The notes: a model not told the origin generated them from the letters alone. A stretch of 64,000 bases of DNA from Quisquiliibacterium transsilvanicum (GCF_014202215.1 NZ_JACHGB010000004.1:285255-349254), one strand, 5' to 3'; counted from the stretch's first letter, positions 45,648 to 55,857 are shown. Numbers and translations: made by a program.

Positions 45648-46430
45648 ATGCCCCGCTTCGCCGCCAACCTGACGATGATGTACAACGAGCACCCCTTCCT
45701 GGAGCGGTTCGGCGCCTGCGCCGCCGATGGATTCGAGGCGGTGGAGTGCCAGTTCCCCTACGTCCATGGCGCCGCCGAGATCCGCGACGAGCTCGACCGG
45801 CACGGCCTGAGGCTGGTGCTGATCAACGCGCCGGCCGGCGACTGGGCCGCGGGCGAGCGGGGCGTGGCCGCGCTGCCCGGCCGGCGCGAGGAGTTCCGGC
45901 GGGGGGTGGACCTGGCGATCGAGTACGCGACGGCACTCGACTGCCCGCGCATCCACCTGATGGCGGGAATCGTCGGGCGGGGCGCAGAGCGGGTCGCGCA
46001 CCTCGAGGCCTACGTCGACAACCTGGCCTGGGCCGCGCAGCGGCTCGGCGACCATGGCCTGGAGGCGCTGATCGAGCCGATCAATCCGCGCGACTTCCCC
46101 GGCTACCTGCTGAACCTCCAGGCCGAGGCGCATGCGATCGTCGAGCGCATCGGTGCGCCCAACCTGAAGGTGCAGATGGACCTGTATCACTGCCAGGTCG
46201 TCGAAGGCGACCTGGCGACCAGGATCCGCCGCCACTTCGCCCGGATCGGTCACGTCCAGGTCGCCGGCGTGCCGCACCGGCACGAGCCCGACCTGGGCGA
46301 GGTCCACTATCCCTACCTGTTCGAGCTGCTCGATGCGCTGGGCTACGAGGGCTGGATCGGCTGCGAGTACCGGCCGCGCGCGGGGACGTCCGCCGGGCTG
46401 GGCTGGCTGCGCGCGCTGCGCGGCGGCTGA
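45648..46430 (+). CDS. Hydroxypyruvate isomerase family protein
   Basis: 260 residues, TIM barrel of the sugar isomerase/AP-endonuclease-2 superfamily. [72 protein letters not shown] and EYRPR match Hyi-type enzymes, with the Glu and Asp/His metal ligands in place. Hyi interconverts hydroxypyruvate and tartronate semialdehyde; relatives such as OtnI act on other keto acids. The neighbouring gcl/glxR genes are absent, so the exact substrate is open. Divergent from the amidohydrolase/MauG operon, 147 bases apart. Confidence 0.85.
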   Translation: MPRFAANLTMMYNEHPFLERFGACAADGFEAVECQFPYVHGAAEIRDELDRHGLRLVLINAPAGDWAAGERGVAALPGRREEFRRGVDLAIEYATALDCPRIHLMAGIVGRGAERVAHLEAYVDNLAWAAQRLGDHGLEALIEPINPRDFPGYLLNLQAEAHAIVERIGAPNLKVQMDLYHCQVVEGDLATRIRRHFARIGHVQVAGVPHRHEPDLGEVHYPYLFELLDALGYEGWIGCEYRPRAGTSAGLGWLRALRGG

Positions 46431-46476
46431 CGCGCTCCCGGCTTCGGGCAAAATAGCGTTTTAAGGAGCCCGCCCG

Positions 46477-47385
46477 ATGCCGGCGACCGCACGTCCAGCT
46501 CTCTACGAATCCAGCCTCCGCTCGCTGCCCCTGGTCGGCCGCGGCAAGGTGCGCGACAACTACGCCGTCGGCGAAGACAAGCTGCTGATCGTCACCACCG
46601 ATCGGCTGTCCGCCTTCGACGTGGTGATGGGCGAACCGATCCCGGACAAGGGACGGGTGCTCAACCAGATGGCGCTCTACTGGTTCGAGAAGCTCGCCGA
46701 CCTGGTGCCCAACCACCTGACCGGCATCGCCCCGGAGTCGGTGGTGGCCGCCGACGAGGTCGACCAGGTGCGGGGCCGCTCGATGGTGGTGAAGCGCCTG
46801 CAGCCGATCATGGTCGAGGCGGTGGTGCGCGGCTACGTGATCGGTTCCGGCTGGAAGGACTACCAGGCCACGGGTGCGATCTGCGGCATTGCACTGCCGC
46901 CCGGGCTGCTGCAGGCGGCCGAGCTGCCCGAGCCGATCTTCACCCCCGCTGCCAAGGCGGCGGTGGGCGAGCACGACGAGAACATCTCCTTCGACGACAT
47001 GGCGTCGCGCGTGGGCCGGCTGCTTGCCGAGCGCATTCGCGAGATCAGCATCGAGCTCTACCTGCGGGCGCGCGAGCATGCCGCCCGGCGCGGCATCATC
47101 ATCGCCGACACCAAGTTCGAGTTCGGCCTTGACGACGAGGGCGTGCTGCACCTGATGGACGAGGCGCTCACCGCCGATTCCTCTCGTTTCTGGCCGGCCG
47201 ACGCCTACCGGCCGGGCATCTCGCCGCCATCGTTCGACAAGCAGTTCGTGCGCGACTACCTGGAGACGGTGCCGGGCTGGAACAAGAAGGCTCCTGCGCC
47301 GACCCTGCCGCCCGAGGTGGTGGCGGCGACGGCCGAGAAATACCGCGAGGCACTGCGCCGGCTGACCGGCCGCGAACTCGACTGA
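46477..47385 (+). CDS. purC: Phosphoribosylaminoimidazole-succinocarboxamide synthase
   Basis: 302 residues, SAICAR synthase of the purine pathway. [32 protein letters not shown], the IADTKFEFG region and [15 protein letters not shown] are standard. The length matches the longer (yeast-like) bacterial form. AAGGAG lies about 8 bases before the ATG. First of purC-purE-purK. Confidence 0.96.
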   Translation: MPATARPALYESSLRSLPLVGRGKVRDNYAVGEDKLLIVTTDRLSAFDVVMGEPIPDKGRVLNQMALYWFEKLADLVPNHLTGIAPESVVAADEVDQVRGRSMVVKRLQPIMVEAVVRGYVIGSGWKDYQATGAICGIALPPGLLQAAELPEPIFTPAAKAAVGEHDENISFDDMASRVGRLLAERIREISIELYLRAREHAARRGIIIADTKFEFGLDDEGVLHLMDEALTADSSRFWPADAYRPGISPPSFDKQFVRDYLETVPGWNKKAPAPTLPPEVVAATAEKYREALRRLTGRELD

Positions 47386-47398
47386 CCGGAGAGCAACG

Positions 47399-47896
47399 AT
47401 GAGCGAGGCCTCGCCGCTGGTCGGCGTGCTGATGGGCAGCAGCAGCGACTGGGAAGTGATGCGGAACGCGGTCGCCATCCTCGAGGAGTTCGAGGTTCCG
47501 CACGAGGCCCTGGTGGTCTCCGCGCACCGCATGCCCGACGACATGTTCCGCTACGCCGAAGAGGCGCGCGGGCGCGGGCTGAGGGCGATCGTCGCCGGCG
47601 CCGGCGGCGCCGCCCACCTCCCCGGGATGCTCGCCGCCAAGACCATCGTCCCGGTGTTCGGCGTTCCCGTGCCTTCGAAGTACCTGCGCGGCGAGGATTC
47701 GCTTGCGTCCATCGTGCAGATGCCGCGCGGCGTGCCGGTGGCCACCTTCGCGATCGGCGAGGCTGGCGCGGCGAATGCCGCGCTGCACGCGGTCGCCATG
47801 CTGGCCACCACCGACGAGGCACTCGCCGCCCGCCTGCTGGCCTTCCGTTCCCGCCAGACCGAGGCCGCGCGCGGCATGACGCTGCCGCGCGGCTGA
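47399..47896 (+). CDS. purE: N5-carboxyaminoimidazole ribonucleotide mutase
   Basis: 165 residues. [18 protein letters not shown] and [11 protein letters not shown] form the active site. It moves the carboxylate made by PurK to give CAIR. GGAGA precedes the ATG; only 13 bases separate it from purC. A 10-bp hairpin with a TGAA loop is formed across its stop codon. Confidence 0.96.
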   Translation: MSEASPLVGVLMGSSSDWEVMRNAVAILEEFEVPHEALVVSAHRMPDDMFRYAEEARGRGLRAIVAGAGGAAHLPGMLAAKTIVPVFGVPVPSKYLRGEDSLASIVQMPRGVPVATFAIGEAGAANAALHAVAMLATTDEALAARLLAFRSRQTEAARGMTLPRG

Positions 47897-47906
47897 AGCC
47901 GCGCGG
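47883..47906 (+). terminator. Hairpin spanning the purE stop codon
   Basis: GCCGCGCGGC, TGAA, GCCGCGCGGC: perfect 10-bp stem with the TGA stop in the loop. It may attenuate transcription into purK or protect the purCE message; no T tract. Confidence 0.4.
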
Positions 47907-47985
47907 CGCCCGCGGTTCCCCGCGGTTTCCGTCCGCCGACGGCATCTCCTTCCTCTCACGGTTCGCATCCACGGAGTCCTGGCGC

Positions 47986-49176
47986 ATGTTCGAGTCGCCG
48001 ATTGCAAGACACCTGCCGCTTCCGCCCCTGCAGCCCGGGGACTGGCTCGGCCTGCTCGGAGGCGGCCAGCTCGGCCGCATGTTCTGCATGGCGGCGCAGA
48101 GCCTCGGCTTCAGGGTCTGTGTTCTCGACCCGGGCGCCGACAGTCCGGCGGGCGCGGTCGCGGACCGCCACCTGTGCGCCGGCTACGAGGATCCGCAGGC
48201 GCTGGCCGAACTCGGTCGGCTGTGCCGGGCGGTCACCACCGAGTTCGAGAACGTGCCCGCGAGCGCGCTCGACCTGCTGGCTGCAGGCATGGTCGTGAGC
48301 CCTGCCGGCGCGAGCGTGGCGGTTGCCCAGGACCGCATCGTCGAGAAGGCCTTCGTGCGCGACTGCGGCACCCCGGTGGCCCCGTACGCCGAGATCCGCA
48401 GCGCGGCCGATCTGCGCGCAGCGGACCCCGGTCTGTTCCCCGGAATCCTCAAGGCGGCGCGGCTCGGCTACGACGGCAAGGGGCAGGCCCGCGTCGCCGA
48501 CGTCCACGAGGCGCTCGCCGCCTTCGATCGCTTCGGCGGCGTTCCCTGCGTGCTGGAGCGCAGGCTCGATCTCGCGATGGAGGTTTCGGTCGTCGTCGCC
48601 CGCGGCTTCGACGGGCTGCAACTCGCCTACCCGGTGTCCGAGAACGTCCATCGCGACGGCATCCTGGCCCTCTCGACGGTGCCGGCGCGGGTTTCGCAGG
48701 ACGTCGCCTGGCGGGCGACCGACGCCGCGCTGAAGATCGCGCAGGCGATGGACTACGTCGGCGTGCTCTGCGTCGAGTTCTTCGTGCTGTCCGACGGCTC
48801 GCTGGTGGTCAACGAGATGGCGCCCAGGCCGCACAACTCCGGCCACTACTCGATCGACGCCTGCGTCAGCAGCCAGTTCGAGCAGCAGGCGCGGGTGATG
48901 GCCGGACTGCCGCTGGGGTCGGTGCGCCAGCTCGCCCCGGCGGTGATGATCAACCTGCTCGGCGACATCTGGTTCGAGGACGCGCAGGCGCGCACCCCGC
49001 GCGAGCCGGACTGGGCGGCGGTGCTGCGCCACCCGCAGGCCAAGCTGCACCTGTACGGCAAGACCGAGGCCCGGCGCGGCCGCAAGATGGGCCACGTGAC
49101 CGTGCTCGGCGACTCGCTGGATGAGGCGATGAGCGTCGCGATCCAGATCGAGCGCCAGCTCGGCATCACCGGATGA
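47986..49176 (+). CDS. purK: 5-(carboxyamino)imidazole ribonucleotide synthase
   Basis: 396 residues, ATP-grasp enzyme. GLLGGGQLGRMFCMAA, LKAARLGYDGKGQ, the VVNEMAPRPHNSGHYSIDAC metal/ATP region and TRMGH-like GHVTVLG at the end. It carboxylates AIR with bicarbonate and ATP. GGAG precedes the ATG. Follows purE by 89 bases; sua5 follows by 67. Confidence 0.95.
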   Translation: MFESPIARHLPLPPLQPGDWLGLLGGGQLGRMFCMAAQSLGFRVCVLDPGADSPAGAVADRHLCAGYEDPQALAELGRLCRAVTTEFENVPASALDLLAAGMVVSPAGASVAVAQDRIVEKAFVRDCGTPVAPYAEIRSAADLRAADPGLFPGILKAARLGYDGKGQARVADVHEALAAFDRFGGVPCVLERRLDLAMEVSVVVARGFDGLQLAYPVSENVHRDGILALSTVPARVSQDVAWRATDAALKIAQAMDYVGVLCVEFFVLSDGSLVVNEMAPRPHNSGHYSIDACVSSQFEQQARVMAGLPLGSVRQLAPAVMINLLGDIWFEDAQARTPREPDWAAVLRHPQAKLHLYGKTEARRGRKMGHVTVLGDSLDEAMSVAIQIERQLGITG

Positions 49177-49243
49177 CGGCTGCGGCCCGGTCCGGCAGGC
49201 GGCGGCGCAGCCGCGGGACGTCTGCGCGACAGGACTGCCCGGC

Positions 49244-50251
49244 GTGCTGAGCGTCCGGCCTGCGGACCCGATGGCGATCGAGGAGGCCGCGGCCCGGCTC
49301 GCGCGCGGCGAACTCGTCGCGTTCCCGACCGAGACCGTCTACGGCCTCGGAGCGGACGCTTCTTCCGGCCCGGCAGTGGCGGCGATCTACCGGGTCAAGG
49401 GCCGCCCTGCGGATCACCCGCTGATCGTACACGTCGCCGACGCCGCGCAGGCGCAGTGGTGGGGCGAGCTCGGCGCGCAGGGGCTCGCGCTGGCGCAGGC
49501 CTTCTGGCCCGGACCGCTCACGCTGATCGTGCGGCGCAGCGCGCAGGCCCCCGGCTTCGCCTGCGGTGGCGAGCCCACGGTGGGGCTGCGCTGCCCGGCG
49601 CATCCGGTGGCGCTCGCGCTGCTGCGCGCGTTCGCTCGGCTGGGCGGTCACGGCGTGGCAGCGCCCTCGGCGAACCGCTTCGGCCGGGTCAGCCCGACGC
49701 GGGCCGCGCACGTCGCCGCCGATCTGGCAGCGCATGCGGCGGGCGCGCTCGGGCTGGTGCTCGACGGCGGTCCCTGCGAGGTCGGTCTCGAGTCCACCAT
49801 CGTCGACCTGTCACGAGGCGCGCCGGTGCTGATGCGCCCGGGCGGCGTCGCGGCCGACCGGATCGAACGCGTGCTCGGCTGCCCGCTGCTGCCGCGCGAT
49901 GCGCAGGCACCGCGCGCATCCGGAACCCTGGCCGCGCACTATGCGCCCCGCACCCCGGTGGAGCTGGTCGACGGCGATGCGCTGGCTGCGCGCCTCGCCG
50001 AGCTCGCCGGCCAGGGCCGGCGGGCAGCGGCCTGGTGCCGGCATCGCCCCGACGCGCCCGGATCGGCGCACTGGGAGCAGGCCGAGGACGACCCGGCGCT
50101 GTTCGCGCGCGACCTCTACGACGGGCTGCGCAGGCTGGACGCGCTGGGGCTGGACCGCATCCTGGTCGAGCGCCTTCCGGCCGGCGCGGCCTGGGATGCG
50201 GTGAGAGACCGCCTGGAGCGCGCCGCGGCGACCTTCGCCGGCAGCGCCTGA
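49244..50251 (+). CDS. L-threonylcarbamoyladenylate synthase (Sua5/YrdC)
   Basis: 335 residues from a GTG start. The YrdC domain (1 to about 200) has FPTETVYGLGA, KGRPADHPLIVH, PGPLTLI, PSANRFG and LESTIVDL. The C-terminal 110 residues are the extra Sua5 domain, beginning SGTLAAHYAPRTPVELV, so this is the two-domain type. It makes the threonylcarbamoyl-AMP used for t6A37 in tRNAs decoding ANN. Placement after purK is common in Burkholderiales. No clear ribosome site. Confidence 0.93.
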   Translation: MLSVRPADPMAIEEAAARLARGELVAFPTETVYGLGADASSGPAVAAIYRVKGRPADHPLIVHVADAAQAQWWGELGAQGLALAQAFWPGPLTLIVRRSAQAPGFACGGEPTVGLRCPAHPVALALLRAFARLGGHGVAAPSANRFGRVSPTRAAHVAADLAAHAAGALGLVLDGGPCEVGLESTIVDLSRGAPVLMRPGGVAADRIERVLGCPLLPRDAQAPRASGTLAAHYAPRTPVELVDGDALAARLAELAGQGRRAAAWCRHRPDAPGSAHWEQAEDDPALFARDLYDGLRRLDALGLDRILVERLPAGAAWDAVRDRLERAAATFAGSA

Positions 50252-50296
50252 GGGCCCCGGGCCGCTTGCCGGCGCCGTCCCGGCGGCCCGTGGCCC

Positions 50297-50350
50297 GCGG
50301 CCATCTTGTGGCCGTCCTGTGGCCGTCCTGTGGCCATCTTGCGGCCGTCA
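50297..50350. repeat. Five 11-bp tandem repeats just upstream of the BoxR-like gene
   Basis: GCGGCCATCTT, GTGGCCGTCCT, GTGGCCGTCCT, GTGGCCATCTT and a partial GCGGCCGTCA, in register. One helical turn per unit would put each copy on the same DNA face. The array ends 30 bases before the ATG at 50381, so a regulatory role is plausible. Confidence 0.75.
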
Positions 50351-50380
50351 CCGCCACGGCAGTATCGTGCGCTGGAGACC

Positions 50381-51178
50381 ATGACCGCCAAGACTCCCGA
50401 TGAAACCGCCTTCCTCGCGCAGCTTGGCATGCGGGTGCGGCGCGCACGCGCCAGGACTGGCCTGACCCGCCGCCGGCTGGCGGCGCTGTCGGGTGTGTCC
50501 GAGCGCTATCTCGCGCAGCTGGAGGCAGGCGACGGCAACGGCTCGATCCTGCTGATCCGGCGGGTGGCGGCGGCGCTGGCCGTCGAACTCACCGAGCTGA
50601 TCGGTCAGCCGGTCGACGTCTCCCGGCACGGCCGGATCGCCCTGGTCGGCGTGCGCGGCGCCGGCAAATCGACGCTCGGCGCGCGGCTTGCCGACCGGCT
50701 CGGCATGCCCTTCATCGAGCTGACCCATGAGATCGCGCGCGACCTGGGCGCGCCGCTGGAGTCCTTCATCGCGCAGGAGGGCCAGCACGCCTACCGCGAG
50801 GCGGAGCGCCGGGCGCTGTCGCGCGTGGTGGACGCCCACGAGCGCTGCGTGATCGCCGCGGGGGGCTCCCTGGTCCTGGAGCCGCAGGCCTACCAGCTGC
50901 TGCGCAGCCGCTGCTTCACCGTGTGGCTGAAGGCGACGCCCGAGGACCACATCGCGCGGCTGATCGCGCAGCGCGACCTGCGCCCGCTGCAGGGCAGGGA
51001 GAACGCACCTGCGGAGCTGCGCATGCTGCTCGCCCAGCGCGAACGCCTCTACGCGCTGGCCGACTTCACGATCGACACCAGTGCCAACGACGAGGCGACC
51101 TGCCTGACGCTGCTGCTCGAGGCGGTCCGGGAGGCGGGCATCGCCGCCCCGCCGTCGGAACCGGGGCCGCCCGGCTGA
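50381..51178 (+). CDS. BzdR/BoxR-type regulator: HTH fused to shikimate-kinase-like domain
   Basis: 265 residues. An XRE helix-turn-helix (about 12-75: TRRRLAALSGVSERYLAQLE) is fused to a shikimate-kinase-like domain (85-255) with Walker A GVRGAGKST at 90-98. The shikimate-contacting Asp of true kinases is replaced (FIELTHEIA in place of FxDxD), so it is unlikely to be an active kinase. BzdR and BoxR share this architecture and repress benzoate degradation genes until benzoyl-CoA binds. No bzd or box genes are here. I take the ATG at 50381 (TGGAGACC before it). A five-copy 11-bp array lies directly upstream. Confidence 0.85.
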   Translation: MTAKTPDETAFLAQLGMRVRRARARTGLTRRRLAALSGVSERYLAQLEAGDGNGSILLIRRVAAALAVELTELIGQPVDVSRHGRIALVGVRGAGKSTLGARLADRLGMPFIELTHEIARDLGAPLESFIAQEGQHAYREAERRALSRVVDAHERCVIAAGGSLVLEPQAYQLLRSRCFTVWLKATPEDHIARLIAQRDLRPLQGRENAPAELRMLLAQRERLYALADFTIDTSANDEATCLTLLLEAVREAGIAAPPSEPGPPG

Positions 51179-51193
51179 GCGCAGGCGAAGGGG

Positions 51194-52252
51194 TCAGTCG
51201 ACCGTTGCGCCGCTGCGCTTGACGATCGGGGTCCAGATCTCGAGCTCGCGGGCGAGGAAACGCCGCAGTTCCTCCGCGGTGCCGCCGCCCGGCTCCATGT
51301 AGAAGCCTGCGAGCCGTTCCCGGATATCGGGCTGGCGCAGGATTTCATTGATCTCCCGGTTCATGCGCTCGACGATCTCGCCCGGCGTGCCGGCCGGCGC
51401 CATCACCGCCATCCATGCCTCGTTCTCCGCATCCGGAATCCCGGACTCCCGCATCGTCGGCACTTCGGGCATCAGCGGGCTGCGTTTCGGAGTCGAAACC
51501 GCCAGCGCATTGAGCCGGCCAGCCTTCACCTGCGGCATCACCGCCACCGCGGGCACGCAGGCGAAGTGGACGTCGCCCTGCAGGATCGAGGTGATCGCCG
51601 CTGGCGACGACGGGTAGGGGATGTGGACCGCGAAAGTGCCGGTGCGCGCCTTGAGCAGCTCGACGCCGAGATGGGACAGGCTGCCCACGCCCACCGACGA
51701 GAAGTTGAACCTGCCGGGCTCGCGGCGCATCGCCGCCACCAGTTCGCGCATCGAGCGGATGCCGGAGTCGGCGCGGACCGCGCAGACACTGGCCTGCGAG
51801 CCGCCCATCACGACCGGCGCCAACTGCCGGAAGGGGTCGTAGCCGAGCTTCGGATTGAGCGCGACGTTGTTGACCAGCGGGCCGTTGGTGCTGACCAGGA
51901 AGGTGTGCCCGTCGGGCGCGGCCCGGGCGACCGCCCCGGTGCCGAGGTTGCCGCCCGCGCCGGCGCGGTTCTCGACCAGCACCGGCTGTCCCAGGCGCGG
52001 CGTGAGCCGCTCGGCGAGCAGGCGCGCGAACACGTCCGGCGACGAGCCTGCGCCGTAGGGGATGACGATCTTCACCGGCCGCTGCGGCCATTCCTGCGCC
52101 GTTGCTGCGCCGGGGGCGGCCAGGGCCAGCGCGGCCGCGGCGAGCAGTCCGCCGAGGGCAGCGCGCCGGCGCACCGCCCCGTTCGCGGCAGGAGTGGCGC
52201 GGCGCGAGGATGCGTCGTGCCGGCGGGTGGGGAAGCTCGTTCTGTCGTTCAT
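51194..52252 (-). CDS. Tripartite tricarboxylate transporter (Bug) substrate-binding protein
   Basis: 352 residues. A long N-terminus with [26 protein letters not shown] (signal peptide, with arginines that could be Tat), then [49 protein letters not shown]-like [12 protein letters not shown] and [11 protein letters not shown], the Bug family signatures. It would bind an organic acid in the periplasm. No TctAB membrane partner is adjacent, as for most Bug proteins. Convergent with the BoxR-like gene (15 bases apart). Confidence 0.9.
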   Translation of the reverse strand: MNDRTSFPTRRHDASSRRATPAANGAVRRRAALGGLLAAAALALAAPGAATAQEWPQRPVKIVIPYGAGSSPDVFARLLAERLTPRLGQPVLVENRAGAGGNLGTGAVARAAPDGHTFLVSTNGPLVNNVALNPKLGYDPFRQLAPVVMGGSQASVCAVRADSGIRSMRELVAAMRREPGRFNFSSVGVGSLSHLGVELLKARTGTFAVHIPYPSSPAAITSILQGDVHFACVPAVAVMPQVKAGRLNALAVSTPKRSPLMPEVPTMRESGIPDAENEAWMAVMAPAGTPGEIVERMNREINEILRQPDIRERLAGFYMEPGGGTAEELRRFLARELEIWTPIVKRSGATVD

Positions 52253-52422
52253 GTCGGAAGCGCCGCGCGTGGCAGCGGAGAGGGAGTTCGTCGAGGGAGG
52301 ACCCCGCCGGGAGCGCGCCGCAGGCGCTGCCCCGGACGGGCACGGAGGTGCGCCGCAGGGCGACCGCATGCGCACCTGCCGCTACACTAGCGCGATTGTC
52401 CCCCGGTCGCGCGAGCGGCCCC

Positions 52423-53088
52423 ATGCCCGCCCACGCCATGCGCCAGGATCCCCGCTTCCCCAACCTGTTCATCCTGGATCACCCGATGATCCAGCACAAG
52501 CTCACGCACATGCGCGACCGGCGCACCTCGACGCGCACCTTCCGCGACCTGCTGCGCGAGCTCACGCTGCTGATGGGCTACGAGATCACCCGCGACCTGC
52601 CGCTGACCACCGAGCGAATCGAGTCGCCGCTGACTGCGATGGACGCGCCGGTGATCGCCGGCAAGAAGGTGGCCGTGGTGCCGGTGCTGCGCGCCGGGCT
52701 CGGCATGGCCGAGGGGCTGATGGACCTGATTCCTTCGGCGCGGCAGGGGCACATCGGCCTGTACCGGGGCGACGATGCCCGCCCGGTCGAGTACTACGTC
52801 CGCCTGCCCGACGTGGAGGGGCGCATGTTCATCGTCTGCGATCCCATGCTCGCCACCGGCTACTCCGCGGCGCACGCGGTACGGGCGCTGGTCGAGCGCG
52901 GCGTGCCCCCCGCACACATCCGCTACCTGGCACTGGTGGCCGCTCCCGAGGGGATGGAGGTCTTCCAGCGCGAGCATCCCGCGGTGCGGGTCTACGTCGC
53001 GGCGCTCGACAGCCACCTCGACGCGGACTCGTACATCGTTCCCGGCCTCGGCGACGCCGGGGACCGCATCTTCGGTACCAAGAACTGA
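52423..53088 (+). CDS. upp: Uracil phosphoribosyltransferase
   Basis: 221 residues from ATG 52423; an ATG at 52438 (MRQDPRFPN) is equally possible. [31 protein letters not shown], the PRPP loop [14 protein letters not shown] and the C-terminal [14 protein letters not shown] are standard. It salvages uracil to UMP. The maoC gene follows after 28 bases, preceded by a strong ribosome site. Confidence 0.95.
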   Translation: MPAHAMRQDPRFPNLFILDHPMIQHKLTHMRDRRTSTRTFRDLLRELTLLMGYEITRDLPLTTERIESPLTAMDAPVIAGKKVAVVPVLRAGLGMAEGLMDLIPSARQGHIGLYRGDDARPVEYYVRLPDVEGRMFIVCDPMLATGYSAAHAVRALVERGVPPAHIRYLALVAAPEGMEVFQREHPAVRVYVAALDSHLDADSYIVPGLGDAGDRIFGTKN

Positions 53089-53116
53089 GAACCTGCAGGG
53101 GTTCCAAGGAGGAAGC

Positions 53117-53575
53117 ATGAAGAAGACCTTCGAATCGCTGGCCGAGCTCAAGTCGCTGGTCGGCGAGGAAGTGGCCGTCAGCGACTGGGAGCGGGTCACC
53201 CAGGAGCGGATCGACCGCTTCGCCGAGGCCACCGGCGACTTCCAGTGGATCCACTGCGACCCGGAGCGCGCTGCGCTCGGCCCCTTCGGGACCACGATCG
53301 CGCACGGCTATCTAACGCTGTCGATGCTGCCGATGTTCATGGAGCGCAGCATCGAGCTGAAGAACGTGCGGATGGGCGTGAACTACGGCCTGAACCGGGT
53401 GCGCTTCACCGCGCCTGTGCCGGTCGACAGCGAACTGCGCGCCCGCATCCGCCTGCTCGCGGTCGAGGAACTTCCCGACAACGGGGCGCAGATGGTGTGG
53501 CAGTACACGGTGGAGCGCAACGGCAGCGACCGGCCGGTGTGCGTGGCGGAGTCGATCTCGCGCCGCTACGCCTGA
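53117..53575 (+). CDS. MaoC-family dehydratase
   Basis: 152 residues, a single hotdog domain. SDWERVTQERIDRFAEATGDFQWIH and GTTIAHGYLTLSMLP hold the catalytic Asp and His of R-specific enoyl-CoA hydratases. It would hydrate enoyl-CoA thioesters. A near-perfect AAGGAGGA precedes the ATG. It sits between upp and the convergent glutaryl-CoA dehydrogenase gene. Confidence 0.9.
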   Translation: MKKTFESLAELKSLVGEEVAVSDWERVTQERIDRFAEATGDFQWIHCDPERAALGPFGTTIAHGYLTLSMLPMFMERSIELKNVRMGVNYGLNRVRFTAPVPVDSELRARIRLLAVEELPDNGAQMVWQYTVERNGSDRPVCVAESISRRYA

Positions 53576-53591
53576 ACCGGTCGCGGGCCGA

Positions 53592-54806
53592 TCAGGAGAA
53601 GGCCTGGATGCCCGTCTGCGCGCGTCCAAGGATCAGCGCGTGGATGTCGTGGGTGCCCTCGTAGGTGTTGACCACCTCGAGGTTGACCAGGTGGCGCGCA
53701 ACTCCGAACTCGTCCGAGATGCCGTTGCCGCCCATCATGTCGCGCGCCATGCGGGCGATGTCCAGCGACTTGCCGCAGGAATTGCGCTTCATGATCGAGG
53801 TGATCTCCACCGCCGCCGTGCCTTCGTCCTTCATCCTGCCTAGCCGCAGGCAGCCCTGCAGGCCGAGCGTGATCTCGGTCTGCATGTCGGCCAGCTTCTT
53901 CTGGATCAGCTGGTTGGCGGCCAGCGGGCGCCCGAACTGCTTGCGGTCGAGCACGTACTGGCGGGCCCGGTGCCAGCAGTCCTCGGCGGCGCCGAGCGCA
54001 CCCCAGGCGATGCCGTAGCGCGCCGAGTTCAGGCAGGTGAACGGGCCCTTCAGGCCCTCGACGCCGGGCATCAGCTGCTCGTCGGAAACGAACACCTGGT
54101 CCATGACCACCTCGCCGGTGATCGATGCGCGCAGGCCCACCTTGCCGTGGATCGCCGGGGCCGAAAGGCCCTTCATTCCCTTCTCGAGGATGAAGCCCTT
54201 GATGCGGCCGTCATGGTCGCCGCCGGCGCACTTGGCCCACACCACGAAGACCGTTGCGATCGGCGAGTTGCTGATCCACATCTTGCTGCCGCTGAGCTCG
54301 TAGCCGCCGGATACCTTCTTCGCCCGGGTCTCCATCGAGCCCGGGTCGGAGCCGTGGTTCGGCTCGGTCAGGCCGAAGCAGCCGATCCACTCCCCGGTGG
54401 CCAGTTTCGGCAGGTACTTGCGTTTCTGGTCCTCGGTGCCGAACTCGAAGATCGGCACCATCACCAGCGAGCTCTGCACGCTCATCATCGAACGGTAGCC
54501 GGAGTCGATGCGCTCGACCTCGCGCGCGATGAGGCCGTAGCTGACGTAGTTCAGCCCCGGGCCCCCGTACTCGGCGGGGATGGTCGGCCCGAGCAGACCG
54601 AGTTCGCCCATCTCGCGGAAGATCTCCGGGTCGGTCTTCTCGTGGCGGAAGGCCTCGATGACGCGCGGCGCCAGGCGGCCCTGGCAGTAGGCGGCAGCCG
54701 CCTCGCGCACCATCCGCTCGTCCTCGGTGAGCTGCGCGTCGAGCAGCAGGGGATCCTCCCAGTTGAACGAGGCCTTGGCGGGGGCGTGTGTGGCTTTGGC
54801 GGTCAT
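53592..54806 (-). CDS. gcdH: Glutaryl-CoA dehydrogenase
   Basis: 404 residues. [22 protein letters not shown] is the typical GcdH start; [21 protein letters not shown] binds FAD and substrate, and [20 protein letters not shown] holds the catalytic Glu. It oxidises and decarboxylates glutaryl-CoA to crotonyl-CoA in lysine, tryptophan or aromatic acid breakdown. I take the ATG at 54806 (MTAKATHAP, with AGGAGA before it), not the longer frame. A LysR gene is divergent, as is usual for gcdH. Confidence 0.95.
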   Translation of the reverse strand: MTAKATHAPAKASFNWEDPLLLDAQLTEDERMVREAAAAYCQGRLAPRVIEAFRHEKTDPEIFREMGELGLLGPTIPAEYGGPGLNYVSYGLIAREVERIDSGYRSMMSVQSSLVMVPIFEFGTEDQKRKYLPKLATGEWIGCFGLTEPNHGSDPGSMETRAKKVSGGYELSGSKMWISNSPIATVFVVWAKCAGGDHDGRIKGFILEKGMKGLSAPAIHGKVGLRASITGEVVMDQVFVSDEQLMPGVEGLKGPFTCLNSARYGIAWGALGAAEDCWHRARQYVLDRKQFGRPLAANQLIQKKLADMQTEITLGLQGCLRLGRMKDEGTAAVEITSIMKRNSCGKSLDIARMARDMMGGNGISDEFGVARHLVNLEVVNTYEGTHDIHALILGRAQTGIQAFS

Positions 54807-54870
54807 CGTGCTCTCCTGGTTCGTGTTGCGGTTGATGGTAACGCCGGGGCAGGCGCCGGGACAAACGACG

Positions 54871-54884
54871 ATTGGGAACCCAGT
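54871..54884. promoter_or_regulatory. Inverted repeat in the gcdH/LysR divergent region
   Basis: ATTGGGAACCCAGT: TGGG (54873-54876) and CCCA (54879-54882) around AA, roughly central in the 151-base region. A possible operator of the LysR protein; short, so weakly supported. Confidence 0.3.
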
Positions 54885-54957
54885 CATGCAATAAACTCAA
54901 GGCTGGAGGCGCGAGATCCGGGGTCGAAGACCGCATCGATGCGCCGGAGGAAAGTCC

Positions 54958-55857
54958 GTGCGCAGGAAACTTCCCAGCACGCAGGCGCTGGCCTGCTTCG
55001 AGGCCGCGATGCGGCACGAGAGCTTCACCAGGGCCGCCGTGGAGCTCTCGCTCACGCAGAGCGCGGTCCATCGCCAGGTCACCGGGCTCGAGCGCTTCCT
55101 CGGCGTGAAGCTGTTCCGGCGCTCGCGCCATGGCATCTCGCTGACCGACGCCGGGCTCGGCTACGGCCGTCTGGTCGCGCGCAGGCTGGATGCGATCGAG
55201 CGCGACACGCTCGCGGTGATCGGGCGCGGCGGGGCGTCCGGGTCGATCGAGCTCGCGGTGGTGCCCACCTTCGCTGCCCGCTGGCTCGTGCCGCGGCTCG
55301 CCGACTTCCGCGCTGCGCATCCGGAGATCGTGGTCAACCTCGAGACCAGCACAAGGCCCTTTCTGTTCGCCGATTCCGACTTCGACGCGGCGCTGTACGC
55401 AGGCACGCCCGCCGACATCGCCAACTGGCCGGGGACGATCGCAATTTCCCTGCTCCCCGAACGCGCCGTCCCGGTCTGCTCGCCGGCGTTGGCAGGGCCG
55501 CGGCGCAGGCTCTCCCCGGCACGCATCGGAGCCTTGCCGCTGCTGCAGCAGTCGACCCGCCCCTACGCCTGGCGTCGGTGGTTCGAGGCCCAAGGGGTCG
55601 AAGGGGTGCGCGACCTTGACGGGCCGCGCTTCGACCTGTTCTCGATGCTGGCGGTGGCCGCGGCGCGCGGCATGGGGGTCGCGCTGGTGCCGAGGATGCT
55701 GGTCGAGGCGGAACTGGCGCGCGGCGAGCTGGTGGTGCCCTGCGATCGGCCGCTCGACGAGGGGCGCGCGTACCACCTGGTATTGCCCGAACGCAAGGCG
55801 GGCAACCCGGCGCTCGAGCGCTTTCGCGACTGGCTGCTCGCCGAAGCCGGGCGATAA
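54958..55857 (+). CDS. LysR-family regulator, GcvA-like, divergent from gcdH
   Basis: 299 residues from a GTG start with GGAGGAAAG before it. LPSTQALACFEAAMRHESFTRAAVELSLTQSAVHRQVTGLERFLGVKLFRR is the GcvA-type helix-turn-helix. The effector domain follows from about residue 90. By position it should control gcdH, like GcdR-type regulators. The stop codon TAA is inside a GATAAT hexamer that may be the msrA -10 box. Confidence 0.9.
   Translation: MRRKLPSTQALACFEAAMRHESFTRAAVELSLTQSAVHRQVTGLERFLGVKLFRRSRHGISLTDAGLGYGRLVARRLDAIERDTLAVIGRGGASGSIELAVVPTFAARWLVPRLADFRAAHPEIVVNLETSTRPFLFADSDFDAALYAGTPADIANWPGTIAISLLPERAVPVCSPALAGPRRRLSPARIGALPLLQQSTRPYAWRRWFEAQGVEGVRDLDGPRFDLFSMLAVAAARGMGVALVPRMLVEAELARGELVVPCDRPLDEGRAYHLVLPERKAGNPALERFRDWLLAEAGR

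Noticed and set aside
50297-50350. 11-bp repeat array considered as a CRISPR
   Set aside because: Units are contiguous with no spacers, far too short, and no cas genes are present.
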